NCBI RefSeq assembly: GCF_900105095.1
Contig: NZ_LT629743.1
Span: 2,969,501 to 3,033,500 of the forward strand
DNA length: 64,000 nt
Source of the DNA: Erythrobacter sp. HL-111
GTDB lineage: Bacteria > Pseudomonadota > Alphaproteobacteria > Sphingomonadales > Sphingomonadaceae
Direction: 5' to 3'
Part shown: positions 1 to 12,283 of the stretch, in pieces
Position numbering within the stretch: position 1 is the first letter of the stretch
Layout: every line of letters starts with the position of its first letter
Notes under the pieces: generated by a model
Told to the model about the DNA's origin: nothing
Database searches by the model: none
The model's input: the letters and a program-made list of their open reading frames with translations, nothing else
Translations under genes and position numbers: made by a program

Positions 1-620
1 GCCTGCTGAACCCCACCGAAGGCTTCCGCCTGACCGCGCTGGTCGAGCCCGAGGCCTCGCTCAACAAGGGGTTCGAGCCCTATGTCCGCGCCCAGATCGA
101 CGGGTCGGCCTATTTCCCGGCGACGGAATCGATCGTGCTTGCCGGGCGCGTGCGGCTCGGGACAATCCAGGGTCTCGACCGCTTCGACCTCGCCCCCTCG
201 CGGCGTTTCTACGCTGGCGGCGGCGGGTCGGTGCGCGGCTTCGGTTTCCAGGAGCTCGGCCCCCGCGTGCTCGAACCCAACCCGGATTTTCCCGATCCCG
301 AGGACATCGAACCGGACACCGATCCCGAGGACCTGCCCGATCCCTTCCGCTCACGACCGATCGGCGGGCGCGGCCTGTTCGAGGCCGCGGGCGAGGTGCG
401 CTATCGCTTCGGCGATTACGGCGTCGCCGCCTTCGTCGATGCGGGGCAGGTCTATGAAGAGACGATGCCGCAATTCGACGACATCCGGTTCGGGGTCGGG
501 ATCGGCGGGCGCTACTACACCAATTTCGGACCCGTGCGGGTCGACATCGCCATGCCGATCGACCGGCGTCGCGGCGAAAGTTCCTTCGCGGTCTATGTCT
601 CCATCGGGCAGGCGTTCTGA
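1..620 (+). CDS. tamA: TamA-type Omp85 outer-membrane protein, C-terminal part
   Basis: The window opens inside this gene; the frame enters at base 3 and 205 residues are visible. TamA is an Omp85-family beta-barrel that works with TamB to insert or transport components of the outer membrane. The Omp85 signature is visible as RRFYAGGGGSVRGF (bases 201-242), followed by an Asp/Pro-rich stretch (DFPDPEDIEPDTDPEDLPD) that is probably a surface loop. The chain ends in Phe (GQAF), as expected of a Bam-assembled barrel. The stop overlaps the tamB start by one base (TGATG). BamA is the alternative, but the tamB gene directly downstream makes TamA far more likely. Confidence 0.9.
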   Translation, partial: LLNPTEGFRLTALVEPEASLNKGFEPYVRAQIDGSAYFPATESIVLAGRVRLGTIQGLDRFDLAPSRRFYAGGGGSVRGFGFQELGPRVLEPNPDFPDPEDIEPDTDPEDLPDPFRSRPIGGRGLFEAAGEVRYRFGDYGVAAFVDAGQVYEETMPQFDDIRFGVGIGGRYYTNFGPVRVDIAMPIDRRRGESSFAVYVSIGQAF

Positions 621-3600
621 TGGCAGAGGGCGCCCCCCCGCACGAGGCCGACATGGCCGAAGAGACCGGCGAGCGGCCTGGGCACCGCAGCTGGCCGGTG
701 CGGATCCTGCGCGGGCTCGCGATCGCGCTCGGCGTGGTGGTGGCGCTGGCCGCGCTGGCTCTGATCGGCATCAACACGCCGCCGGGCAAGGATTTCGTCA
801 AGCGGCAGATCGAGGGGCTGGAATTCGAGAACGGGCTGGAGATCGGTATCGGACGGATCGAGGGCTCGCTCTACGGCAATCTCGTCATCCGCGACCTCGC
901 GCTGAGCGACCCGGAAGGCGTCTTCGCCACCGCGTCGCGGGTGACGCTCGACTGGCGGCCCTTCGCCTTCATCGGCAACCGGCTCGACATCCGCTCGCTC
1001 TCCAGCCCCGAGGTGCGGCTCGAACGCCTGCCCGAATTCGCCGAGACCCCGCCCGACGACGCGCCGCTCCTGCCCTCCTTCGACATCAAGGTCGACCGGC
1101 TGGTGATCGACCGCATCCTGGTCGGCGAGGCGGTGACGGGCGCGCGGCGGGTGCTGACGCTGAAGGGCGAGGCCCACGTCGAGGAGGGGCGCGCCGAGGT
1201 GATGGCCGACCTCGCGACGCTTCCGGTCGAAGCGGAGCCGGGTGAAACGGCACCGGGCGGAGCAGTGGCGGGCGACCGGCTCGCCCTGCTGCTCGACGCC
1301 GTGCCGGAGGAGGACCGGCTTGCCATCGAACTCGACCTTGCCGCCCCCGAGGACGGGGTGATCGCCGCGATCGCGGGCATCGAACAGCCGCTCACCGCCG
1401 AGCTGACGGGCGAGGGCGACTGGACCGCATGGGACGGACGGCTCGCCGCGACCCTCGCGGGGGAAGACCTCGCGCGGCTCGATCTTTCCGCCCGCGACGG
1501 GACGTTCGGGATCGAGGGCACGGCGCAGGCCGCGCGGCTGTTCGAGGGCAGTCCGGCGAGCCTGCTTGCGCCAGAGCTCGCGATCGACCTGACCGCCGAG
1601 CTGGAGGATTCCCTCGCCGAGATCGCGGGAACGCTGTCGAGCGGGGCCTTCCGGCTCGAGGCGGCGGGCGGTATCGACATCGGCGCGAGCACGTTCGAGC
1701 AGCTGGCGCTCGATTTCCGCCTGCTTGAACCCGCGGCGCTGACCGATGTCTTCTCGGGCCGCGGGATCGCCGCCGACCTCGTGCTCGACGGGGCCTTCGC
1801 CGCGCCCGCGATCGATTACCGCGTCACCGCCGAGCGGCTCGGCATCGCGGCCGTCACCTTCGTCGATTTCGCCGCGGCCGGCGTGTCGCGGCGCGACGGG
1901 GGCGTGCTGACCATCCCCGTCGAGGCCCGCGCGGCGCGGGCGACGGGGATCGACACCGCCGCGGGAGGTCCGCTCACGGACCTGCGCCTCACCGGCTCCT
2001 TCGCGCTCGAGGGCGACCGGCTGCTGTCCGACAACCTGCGCCTCACCTCGCGACGGATCGACGCGCGCGGGACCGTCCTCGCGAACCTTGCCCAAGGGCG
2101 CTATTCGGGCTCGATCGACGGCACGCTCGACGATTACCGGATCGAAAGCGTCGGTATCTTCGCTATCGGCACCAATCTCGAACTGGCCGCGACCGGCGAG
2201 GGCGATTTCACCATAAGCGGCCGGGTCCGCACCCGCTCGCAGCGCATCGCCAGCGACGGCGTGCGCGACTTCCTCGGCGGGCAGGCGGTCGCGGCGAGCG
2301 ACATCGTCTACACGTCCGACGGGCGGCTCCGCTTCGCCAACCTGCGGGTCCGCGCGCCGGAATTCGAGGTGACGGGCGGCAGCGGCCTCTACGCGCTCGA
2401 CGGGCGGGTCGCGCTCGATACGAGCGGGCAAAGCGCGGCCTACGGTCCCTTCGCGCTCGCGGTCGACGGCACCATCGCCGATCCCGATGCGACCCTCACC
2501 GCCGAAAGGCCGGGCCTCGGCGTCGGCCTGGTGAACCTCACCGCCGGGATCGAGGGCGCGCCGGGGGGCTACCGCGTCGTCGCGACCGGAGAGACCGATT
2601 ACGGGCCGGTCGATGCCGATTTCGTGCTGGGCACGGGCGAGACCCTCAGCCTCGACATCGCGCGAGCCGACTTTGCGGGCATCGCGCTTTCGGGCGCGCT
2701 CGAACAGAGCGCGGCGGGGCCCTTCGTCGGGCGGCTCGATGCAAAAGGCCGCGGGATCGGCGGGGTCGTGCGGCTCGATGCGCGGGGCGAATACCAGGAG
2801 GCGCTCGTCAACCTGCGCGCCCGGAACAGCAATCTCGGCGGCCCGCTCGACCTTTCGATCGGCGCGGCGCGCATCGACGCTCGGATCGTCCTCGAAGACA
2901 GCCCGCGCGTGGTCGCCGATGCCGACATCGCGCGCGCCGGTTTCGGCCCGGTCAGCATCAACGCGGCCAAGGCCAGGATCGATTACCGCGACGGCACCGG
3001 CAGCGCCCGCATCCTTGCCGAGGGGACGAGAGGCGCGCCCTTCCGCATCGCCGCCAACGCCGAACTCGCGCCGGACCTGTGGCGCGCCGCGATCACCGGC
3101 AGGATGCGCGGCATCGCGCTCAGCACCGCCTCGCCGGCGCGGATCGTGCCGGGCGAGGAGGGCTACGAACTGCTCCCGACCCGGATCGAGGTCGGATCGG
3201 GCAGCCTGCGGCTGGCCGGGCGCTATGGCGAGGGGTTGCGCGTGCGGAGCCGGCTCGACGAGCTCGACGTCGCGCTCGTCAACGCCTTCGTGCCCGGCCT
3301 CGGCCTTGCCGGGACGGCGAGCGGCAGCCTCGACTTCACGCAAAGCTCCGCCGAGGCGTTCCCGCGCGCCGATGCGCGCCTGAAGATCGACGATTTCAGC
3401 CGCTCGACCGCCGCCGCGGTGAGCGAGCCGATCGACATCAATTTCGTCGGCGCACTGCTCGCCGACGGGGGCGAGGCGCGGGCGGTGGTGCGCCAGCGCG
3501 GGTCGGTGATCGGGCGCATGATCGCCTCGCTGCGTCCGCTGGGGCCGGGCGCGGGGCCGTGGACCGAACGCCTGATCGAAGCCCCGCTCGGCGGCGGGGT

Positions 3601-4890
3601 GCGCTATAACGGGCCGTCCGCGACGCTGTTTTCCTTCGCCGGCCAGCCCGACCAGACGCTCGAGGGGACGATCGGCATCGCGGCCGATTTCGACGGGCGG
3701 GTCGACAACCCGCGGATCTCCGGGCTCGTGCGGGCGCAGTCGCTCGACTATCGCAACCAGATCTACGGCACGCGCCTGTCGGACATGGCGGTTTCGGCAC
3801 GCTTCGACGGCTCGCGGCTCGAGATCGAGCGGCTGACGGCCGATGCCGGCGACGGGACGGTCTCGGCGAGCGGCTTCGTCAGCCTGTCGGCCGAAAGCGG
3901 CTATCCGATCGACCTCAGGGCCGAATTGCGCAACGCCCGCCTCGCCCGCAGCGATTCGGTCTCCGCCCGCGCGACCGGCGACCTGCGCCTGACCAAGCAG
4001 GCGGGCGAGACCGCGCTCCTCGCGGGCGAGATCCGGCTCGGCGAAACGCGCTATCGCATCGTCCGCCAGAGCGCGGCGGAGGTGCCCGCGCTCGAAGGCG
4101 TCCGTTTCCGGGAACGCGGCGGTCCCGCGCGCATCACCGGCGAGGAACGGGCAAGCCCGGGACCGGGCCTGTTCGGCAAGGTCCGGCTCGACGTGGCGTT
4201 GAGGGCACCCGACGAGCTCTATGTCTCGGGCATGGGACTCGAAAGCGAATGGGGCGCGGACCTCTCGCTCGCCGGGACGAGCGCCGATCCGCGGGTGTCG
4301 GGGACGATCAACCTCATTCGCGGGACGCTCGGTTTCGCCGGGCGCTCGTTCAATCTCAGCGAAGGCCGGCTCGGCTTCGTCGGCGGACGCGAGATCAATC
4401 CGACCATTTCGATGACCGCGACCGAGCAGATCGACGATCTCAACGTCAACGTGAACATCGAGGGACGGGCCTTCGATCCGCAGATCACCTTCGGCAGCAC
4501 GCCCTCGCTGCCGCAGGACGAGGTGCTCAGCCGCATCCTGTTCGGCTCCTCGATCGCCAACCTGTCGGCGATCCAGGCGGTGCAGCTTGCTGCCTCGCTC
4601 AATTCGCTGCGCGCGACCGGCGGCGGGTTCAATCCGCTCGGCACGCTGCGCTCGGCGACGGGCATCGACCGCCTGCGCGTGCTCGGCTCGGACGAGGCGA
4701 CCGGGCGCGGCACGGCGATCGCGGCGGGCCAGTACCTGACCGATGACATCTACGTCGAATTCATCACCGACGCGCGCGGCTTCACCGCCACCCAGATCGA
4801 GATCAGCCTCACCCGGGCACTGTCGGTCCTCAGCCAGGCGGGCGGTTCGGGCGCGACCAATGTCAACGTCCAATACAGCAGGGATTACTG

Positions 4891-4891
<1 letters not shown>
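620..4891 (+). CDS. tamB: TamB translocation and assembly module subunit
   Basis: A 1423-residue inner-membrane-anchored periplasmic protein, the partner of TamA. One N-terminal membrane segment (about residues 29-51, LAIALGVVVALAALALIGI) is preceded by Arg residues, followed by a long run of beta-rich, Gly/Asp-rich sequence typical of the bridge-like TamB/AsmA repeats. The C-terminal 300 residues carry the TamB (DUF490) domain (around FGRALS-like segments and NVNVQYSRDY at the end). Length matches the family, usually 1200-1500 residues. The start was chosen because its ATG overlaps the tamA stop, and the next gene in turn overlaps its stop, so the three form one translationally coupled unit. 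The very long reading frame antisense to it is a composition shadow. Confidence 0.95.
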
Positions 4892-6091
<1,200 letters not shown>

Positions 6092-6092
<1 letters not shown>

Positions 6093-7621
6093 TGCGGGCA
6101 GCCCTTGCGCTGGGCGCGCCGGCGATGCTCGCCGGCTGCGCCATCGGCCCTCCCGACGCCCCCGTCCCCGCCGCCGCGACGAGTCTTCCCGAAGCCTATG
6201 GCGAGGCCGCGGCAGCGCCCCGCGCCTACCGCTCCGTCAAATGGTGGCAGAGCTACGAGGACCCGGCGCTCGACGGCCTCGTAGAGCGCGCGCTGCGCCG
6301 CAATCTCGACATCGCCGAGGCGGTCGCGCGGATCGAGGAGGTCGAGGCGCGCTACGCGCTCGAGCGGGCGGGCCGGTTCCCGCAGGTCAATGCCGGGGCC
6401 GAGGCGAATTACGCGAACCAGCCCGCGACCGGGCTCGGCGCGGCGCTGGGCGAGTTGGGGCAGGGCGAGCCGGGGGAGGACGGGAGCGCGGACCCTCCCG
6501 CGGACGGGACGGACGGCGGAACCCCTCCGCCCGAATCGGACCCCAGGCGGTTCTCCTTCTCGACCTACACCGCCCAGCTCGAGGCCTCGTGGGAGGCCGA
6601 CATCTGGGGGCGGCTCAGGAACCGCGCCCGCGCAGCCGACGCGAACTACCGGGCGAGCCGCGCCGAACTGCAGGCGGTCCGCATCCGCATCGCGAGCGAG
6701 GTGATGCGAAACTATTTCGACCTCGTCGAGACCGAGCAGTTGCGCGAGCTCAGCGAGCGGCAGGCGGCGATCCTGACCGAGCGGGTCGGTCTTGCCGAAC
6801 GCGCCTTCCTGCGCGGGATCGGGTCCTCCTTCGAACTCATCACCCTGCGCGAAAGCCGGCGCGAGGCGGAGGCGAACGTCCCGCTGCTCGAGGCGAACCT
6901 CGCCCGGTCGAAAGCGCGGCTCGGCGTGCTCCTCGGCAGCTATCCGCGCGAGGTGGACGCCTATCTCGCCGAGGCCGGCCGGCTCGCGGTCACGCTGCCG
7001 ATGGAGGCGGTCCCGGCGGGGCTTCCGGCGCGCCTGCTCGCAGGAAGGCCCGACATCGTCGCGGCACGCGCGCAGCTCGACGCGGCGCGTTTCGGAGTCG
7101 CGGCGGCCGAGGCGGCGCGCCTGCCGCAACTGACCCTCAGCGCGAGCGGCGGGCTCGAGGGGAACGAGCCTTCCGGCGCCTTCGAGCCCCAGAACTGGTT
7201 CGTGAACCTGCTGGGCGCGCTCACCGCGCCGATATTCGATGCCGGACGGATCGGGGCGCAGATCGACATCAGCGAGGCGCAGATGCGCCAGCGCGCGCTC
7301 GCCTATGGCCGCACCGTGCTCGACGCGGTCGCCGAGGTCGAGGCCGCGCTCGCCCGGCACGCGGCGGCGGCGCAGCGGGTGCGGCTGATCGAGGCCGATC
7401 TCGCCAGCGCGCGCGATGCCGCCGATCTCCAGCTGCGCCGGTTCGAGCGCGGGACGGGGAACTATTCGGACTGGCTCGACGCCCGGCTCAACGTGCTGAA
7501 TTCGCGCCGCCTGATGGTCGAGGCCGAGCGCGCCGTCGCCGAGGCGCGGCTCGGCGTCCATCGCGCGCTGGGCGGCGCATGGAAGCGCGAATGGCTCGCG
7601 CGGGCCGACCGCGATGGCTGA
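6092..7621 (+). CDS. NodT/TolC-type outer-membrane efflux lipoprotein
   Basis: A 509-residue outer-membrane factor, the exit duct of a tripartite efflux pump. It begins MRAALALGAPAMLAGC, a signal peptide with lipobox LAGC (Cys16). Two OEP-type helical repeats follow (roughly residues 55-270 and 300-490), with the usual conserved stretches such as WEADIWGRLRNRARAADAN and AGRPDIVAARAQLDAARF. An insert of about 45 Gly/Asp/Pro-rich residues (around GEPGEDGSADPPADG) lies in the first repeat and is probably an exposed loop. Its ATG overlaps the rhodopsin stop by one base, and it overlaps the next gene by 8 bases, so all four genes appear to be one operon. Confidence 0.93.
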
Positions 7622-8990
7622 GGAGGCAGGCACCCGCGAGGACGCGCCGGACAAGCGCAAGTGGCGGCTGATCGCGCTCGCCGTGCTGCTCGTCGGGCTG
7701 GCCGGCGCGGCCGCCCTGTGGTTCCTGCGCCCGCAGCAGCAGGAGGAGGAACCGCCCGATCGCCCGCCGCTGGTCAGCGTCACCCGGATCGAACGGGAAA
7801 GCGAACCGCTGCGCGTGAGCGGGCGGGGCGACGTGCGCCCGGCGAGCGAGGTCGGCCTGTCGCTGCAGGTTTCGGGCGAAGTGGTCTGGGTCAATCCGCG
7901 CCTGCGCGAAGGCGAGCGCGTGCGGCGCGGCGAAACGCTCCTGCGGGTCGATCCGGGCGATTACACGGTGCGCGTCGAGGAGGCCCGCGCCGAAGTCGAG
8001 CGCGCGCGCGTCGAACTGGCTGAGGCCGAGGAGTCGGGCGCCACGCGCGAGGAGGAATTCGAACGCCTGCGCGATCGGATCGAGGGCGAAAGCGCTGGTC
8101 CGCCGGACGGGATAGAAAGCGATTTCCTCCGCCCCGGCGAAGGCGAGCAGGCGACCGCCGAACTGGCGGAGGAACCCTCTCCGCTCGCGCTCGGCCAACC
8201 GCAGGTCGATGCCGCCAGGGCCGCGCTCGCCGGGGCGCGCGCAAGGCTCGAAAGCGCGCGGCGCGATGTCGCGCGCACCCGGCTGACCGCGCCCTTCGAT
8301 GCGGTGGTGCGTTCCAAATCGGTCGAGCGCGGCCAGTTCGTGCGCCCGGGCGAGGTCTTGGCCGGGCTTTACGATGCAGGCTCGATCGAGGTCGCCGTCC
8401 CCCTCATCCAGCGCAAGGCCGCACTGATCCCGCGCGTCTTCGCGCCCGTCACCAGCGGCACGGCCGCGGGCGGCCCCGCGACGGTGCGGGTCGATTTCGG
8501 CGGCACGCGCTGGGCGTGGGAAGCGATGGTCGAGGGAGCAGAGGGCGCGATCGATCCCGCCACCCGCACGCTCGACGTGGTGGTGCGGGTCGCCCGTCCC
8601 CTGACCGGCGCGCGCGCGGTCCGGGATGGCGGAGAGGCCGGCGATCCCCCGCCGCTCCTTCCCGGCTTCTTCGCCGATGTCGAATTCCTCGCCCGGACCC
8701 CGCCTGCCTATTTCGAAATCCCGCGCGATGCGCTGCGCGCCGAGGACCGCGTCTGGGCGGTGCGCGACGGCGCCCTTGCCTTCGTCCCCGTCACCGTCGT
8801 CGCGCGCGAGGGGGCGAGCGTTTTCGTCACCGGCGAAGAGCTTGCCGATGGCGAGCGGATCGTCACCGGCGAGGTTCCCTCCGCCACCGAGGGCATGGAG
8901 GTCCGCACCGACGAGGGCCGCTCCGCCCCCGCGCTCGACGCGCGCGAAAGCGGGGGCGTCGAGCCCGCGATAGACGAGGGCGGCGCATGA
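7614..8990 (+). CDS. RND efflux periplasmic adaptor (HlyD/membrane-fusion family)
   Basis: A 458-residue adaptor that bridges the inner-membrane RND pump and the outer-membrane factor. It has one N-terminal membrane anchor (about residues 18-39), a beta-barrel/lipoyl segment (VSGRGDVRPASEVGLSLQVSG), a long helical hairpin rich in Glu and Arg (about 125-240) and a return lipoyl half (RTRLTAPFDAVVRSKSVERG) followed by barrel and membrane-proximal domains. The hairpin is interrupted by an acidic, Pro-rich stretch (residues about 155-190), somewhat unusual. The start overlaps the upstream gene by 8 bases, and its stop overlaps the RND start (ATGA). Confidence 0.93.
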   Translation: MAEEAGTREDAPDKRKWRLIALAVLLVGLAGAAALWFLRPQQQEEEPPDRPPLVSVTRIERESEPLRVSGRGDVRPASEVGLSLQVSGEVVWVNPRLREGERVRRGETLLRVDPGDYTVRVEEARAEVERARVELAEAEESGATREEEFERLRDRIEGESAGPPDGIESDFLRPGEGEQATAELAEEPSPLALGQPQVDAARAALAGARARLESARRDVARTRLTAPFDAVVRSKSVERGQFVRPGEVLAGLYDAGSIEVAVPLIQRKAALIPRVFAPVTSGTAAGGPATVRVDFGGTRWAWEAMVEGAEGAIDPATRTLDVVVRVARPLTGARAVRDGGEAGDPPPLLPGFFADVEFLARTPPAYFEIPRDALRAEDRVWAVRDGALAFVPVTVVAREGASVFVTGEELADGERIVTGEVPSATEGMEVRTDEGRSAPALDARESGGVEPAIDEGGA

Positions 8991-11900
8991 ACGGCATGAT
9001 CGCCTGGATGGCGAGGAACGGGGTCGCGGCGAACTTGCTGATGATGCTCCTGCTGGTCGCGGGCGCGGTCAGCGTGCAGCAGATCCCGACCAAGGTCTTC
9101 CCCGAATTCACCCTGAGCGCGGTGCAGGTCGAAGTCGAATACCGCGGCGCCTCGCCCGAGGAAATCGAGGATTCGGTGATCCAGCCGATCGAGGAGGCGA
9201 TCGAGGCGGTCGAAGGGGTCGATGCGATCACCGCGACCGCTGCGGAGGGGCTCGGCATCGTCACAGCCGAGCTGAAGGAGGGCGTCTCGGTCTCGCGCAA
9301 GGTCGACGAGGTCCAGGCCGAGGTGAACCGGATCACCAACCTGCCCGACCGCGCGGAACGCCCGCAGGTCAGCGAAATCGACAATCGCCAGCGCGTCATC
9401 GAGCTCGTCATCTACGGAGACGTCCCGCCTGCCAGCCTAAAGGAGATCGCCTACCGTTTCGAGGACGAGCTTGCCGCGCGCGACGCGATCTCGCTGGTCG
9501 AGGTCGCGGGCGTGCGCGACGACGAGATCTCGGTCGAGGTGTCGAAGGAGCAGCTGCGCGCCTATGATCTCTCGCTCCCCGAGATCGCCCGGCTGATCGG
9601 GCAGAACAGCGTCGACCTGCCCGCCGGCGGCGTCGAGACCCGGGGCGAGGACATCCAGCTGCGGGTCGAGGCACAGAACTATTCGCGCAGCGAGTTCGAG
9701 GACATCGTGCTCGTCGCGGGCGAAGGGGGCGCGCAGGTCCGGCTCGGCGACATTGCGACCGTCACCGACGGGTTTCGCGACAGCGGCCTCGTCACCCGCT
9801 TCGAGGGCAGGCCCGCCGCCGCGGTGCAGGTCTTCCGCGTCGGCGACGAACAGGCGCTCGCCGTTGCAGCCGAGGTCGAACGCTACATCGACGAGCAGGA
9901 GGACAGCCTGCCCCCCGGCGTTTCGGTCATGATCTGGCAGAACGAGGCGAACGAGCTTCGCAGCCGGCTATCGCTGCTGATCGAGAGCGCGGTGCTGGGC
10001 GCGATCCTCGTCATCGTCACGCTGGCCCTGTTCCTCGACCTGCGCGTCGCCTTCTGGGTGTCCTTCGGGATCGTGGTGTCCTTCGTCGGGACCTTCGCGG
10101 TGATGGGCCTTGCCGATCTTTCGATCAACCAGCTCTCGCTGTTCGGCTTCATCCTCGCACTCGGCATCCTCGTCGACGACGCGGTGGTGGTGGGCGAGAA
10201 CATCTATGCCGCGCGGGAAAAGGGCGCGAGCGGGATCGATGCGGCGGTCAAGGGCACGCAGCGCGTGGTGCGCCCGGTGGTCTTCGCGGTCCTGACGACA
10301 ATGACCGCCTTCTCGCTGCTCGTCTTCCTGCCGGGCACGACGGGCAAGTTCCTCTATGCCATCCCCGTCATCGTCATCATCGCGCTCGGCCTCTCGCTCG
10401 TCGAATCGCTCCTGATCCTGCCGCATCACCTGTCGGGTATGAAGGAGGGGGAGCCGGATAACCCGGTGCTGCGCCCGCATGGCCGGCTGCGCGCCTGGTT
10501 CGACGAGCGGCTCGCCCGGTTCCGCGACGGCCCGCTCGACAAGTCGGTGCGCTTCGCGGTCGCGCATTACATGGTCGTCATGGCCGGGCTCGCGGGGCTG
10601 CTCGCGATCGTCGCGGTGCTGTTTTCGGCCGGTTACATCAAGTTCGTGTTCTTCCCGCAGATCGAGGGGCAGTTCGTCACCGCCGAGCTCGAGATGCCGC
10701 AGGGCACGCCCGCCCCGGTGACGCTGGCGGTGGCCGATCACGTGCGCGACACGGGGCAGCGCGTCGCCGCGCAGTTCGAGGAGGAGCGCGGGAACGACGA
10801 GAGCGAGGCGCCGCCCCTGCTCGAAGGCACCTACACCACCATCGGCCGCCTGCCCCAGAGCGGCCGCGGGCCGGGCGGCGGGGAAACCCCCTTCATCCAG
10901 CCGAGCGTCGCCACGATACGCTTCAAGCTGTCGGAGCCCGACGAGCGGGACATCTCCGCGCGGCGCTTCCGGGAGAAGCTGCGCGAGGAAGTGGGCGATC
11001 TCGCGGGCGTGCGCAGCCTGTCCTATTCGGCGAGCCTCGTCTCGGTCGGCGACCCGGTGGTCGCGGAACTCTCCGCCGACACCGAGGAGGAATTGCAGCG
11101 TGCGGTCGAACGGGTGCGGGCCGCGCTGAACGAACAGCCGGGCGTGGTCGAAATCCGCGACGACCTGTCCGAAGGCCAGCGCGAGCTCGAGCTCGAACTC
11201 CTCCCGCAGGCGCGCAATTTCGGCCTCGCCCGGCAGGATCTCGCGCAGCAGGTGCGCGCGGCGACCTTCGGCGCGGAGGCGGTCCGGATCCAGCGCGGGC
11301 GCGAGGAGGTGAGGGTCTATGTCCGCCTGCCGGAGGACGAACGCGACGCGCTCGAGGACCTCGCCGATTACCGCATCCGCCCGCCCGACAGCCCGGCCAG
11401 CATTCCCTTCGGCGAAGTCGCGGATGTCGAATACGGCTCCGCGCCTTCGACCATCGACCGGCGCGACGGGCGGCGGATCATCACCGTGCGCGCCGACGTG
11501 GTATCCGGCGTGACGACCGGGTCGGATGTCACCGAAAAGCTCCGGCGCGACGTGCTCCCCACCCTGCGGGAGGACATCCCGAGCCTCGACTGGAGCTTCG
11601 GCGGGGAGCAGCGCGAACAGGGCGAGGTCGTCCCGGCGCTGCTGCGCAATCTCGCGCTTGCGCTGTTCGCGATCTATGCGCTGCTGGCGGTGCCGCTGCG
11701 TTCCTACACCCAGCCGCTGGTGATCCTGTCCGCCGTGCCGCTGGGGCTGGTCGGCGCGGTGTTCGGCCACCTCCTGCTCGGGCTCGACCTCACAATCCTC
11801 AGCCTGATCGGGATCGTCGGGCTTGCGGGCGTGGTGGTCAACGACGCGCTGCTGCTGGTCGATTTCATGAACGAGCGCCGGATCGAAGGCGAGGAGATCG

Positions 11901-12202
11901 GAACCGCCATCGTCGAGGCGGCGAAGAGCCGCTGGCGTCCGATCCTGCTGACTTCGATGACGACCTTCTTCGGCATCCTCCCGCTGATCGCGGCGCAGAG
12001 CGTGCAGGCGCGCTTTCTCGTGCCCCTGGCGGCGAGCGTCGCCTTCGGCGTGCTGTTCGCGACCTTCGTGCAGATGGTCGTGGTGACCGCGCTGGCGAAG
12101 GCGCACGCCGATGCGCTGGTGGCGATCAAGAGCCGCCTCAAGGGCAAGCGCGCCGACGAGGTCGAAGTGGTCCACGCCGCCACGGCGGGGGCGGCATCGT
12201 GA
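8987..12202 (+). CDS. RND-family efflux pump, inner-membrane subunit
   Basis: A 1071-residue AcrB-like pump with the family layout: TM1, a large periplasmic loop, TM2-7, a second loop, TM8-12. TM1 is followed by QIPTKVFPEFTLSAVQVEVE. The TM4 proton-relay pair is present in GILVDDAVVVGENI (Asp397-Asp398). In TM10 the motif is GVVVNDALLLVDF, so the position of AcrB Lys940 is Asn952; other RND branches also lack that lysine. ATG at 8987 overlaps the adaptor stop by four bases; the frame extends upstream only as a shadow. It is the last gene of the rhodopsin operon. RND pumps normally run on protons; whether this one uses sodium cannot be read from sequence. Confidence 0.94.
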   Translation: MNGMIAWMARNGVAANLLMMLLLVAGAVSVQQIPTKVFPEFTLSAVQVEVEYRGASPEEIEDSVIQPIEEAIEAVEGVDAITATAAEGLGIVTAELKEGVSVSRKVDEVQAEVNRITNLPDRAERPQVSEIDNRQRVIELVIYGDVPPASLKEIAYRFEDELAARDAISLVEVAGVRDDEISVEVSKEQLRAYDLSLPEIARLIGQNSVDLPAGGVETRGEDIQLRVEAQNYSRSEFEDIVLVAGEGGAQVRLGDIATVTDGFRDSGLVTRFEGRPAAAVQVFRVGDEQALAVAAEVERYIDEQEDSLPPGVSVMIWQNEANELRSRLSLLIESAVLGAILVIVTLALFLDLRVAFWVSFGIVVSFVGTFAVMGLADLSINQLSLFGFILALGILVDDAVVVGENIYAAREKGASGIDAAVKGTQRVVRPVVFAVLTTMTAFSLLVFLPGTTGKFLYAIPVIVIIALGLSLVESLLILPHHLSGMKEGEPDNPVLRPHGRLRAWFDERLARFRDGPLDKSVRFAVAHYMVVMAGLAGLLAIVAVLFSAGYIKFVFFPQIEGQFVTAELEMPQGTPAPVTLAVADHVRDTGQRVAAQFEEERGNDESEAPPLLEGTYTTIGRLPQSGRGPGGGETPFIQPSVATIRFKLSEPDERDISARRFREKLREEVGDLAGVRSLSYSASLVSVGDPVVAELSADTEEELQRAVERVRAALNEQPGVVEIRDDLSEGQRELELELLPQARNFGLARQDLAQQVRAATFGAEAVRIQRGREEVRVYVRLPEDERDALEDLADYRIRPPDSPASIPFGEVADVEYGSAPSTIDRRDGRRIITVRADVVSGVTTGSDVTEKLRRDVLPTLREDIPSLDWSFGGEQREQGEVVPALLRNLALALFAIYALLAVPLRSYTQPLVILSAVPLGLVGAVFGHLLLGLDLTILSLIGIVGLAGVVVNDALLLVDFMNERRIEGEEIGTAIVEAAKSRWRPILLTSMTTFFGILPLIAAQSVQARFLVPLAASVAFGVLFATFVQMVVVTALAKAHADALVAIKSRLKGKRADEVEVVHAATAGAAS

Positions 12203-12283
12203 GCGGTTCGGCCCGGGGAAAAGTCGCCTGGCCGGTTCCGGATGCCCGGGTCAATCCCGCGCCGCTTGCGGGACGGGTCGATG

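Noticed and set aside
3..620. BamA C-terminus
   Set aside because: The Omp85 barrel signature fits both, but the directly overlapping tamB gene and lack of bam or lpx neighbours favour TamA.
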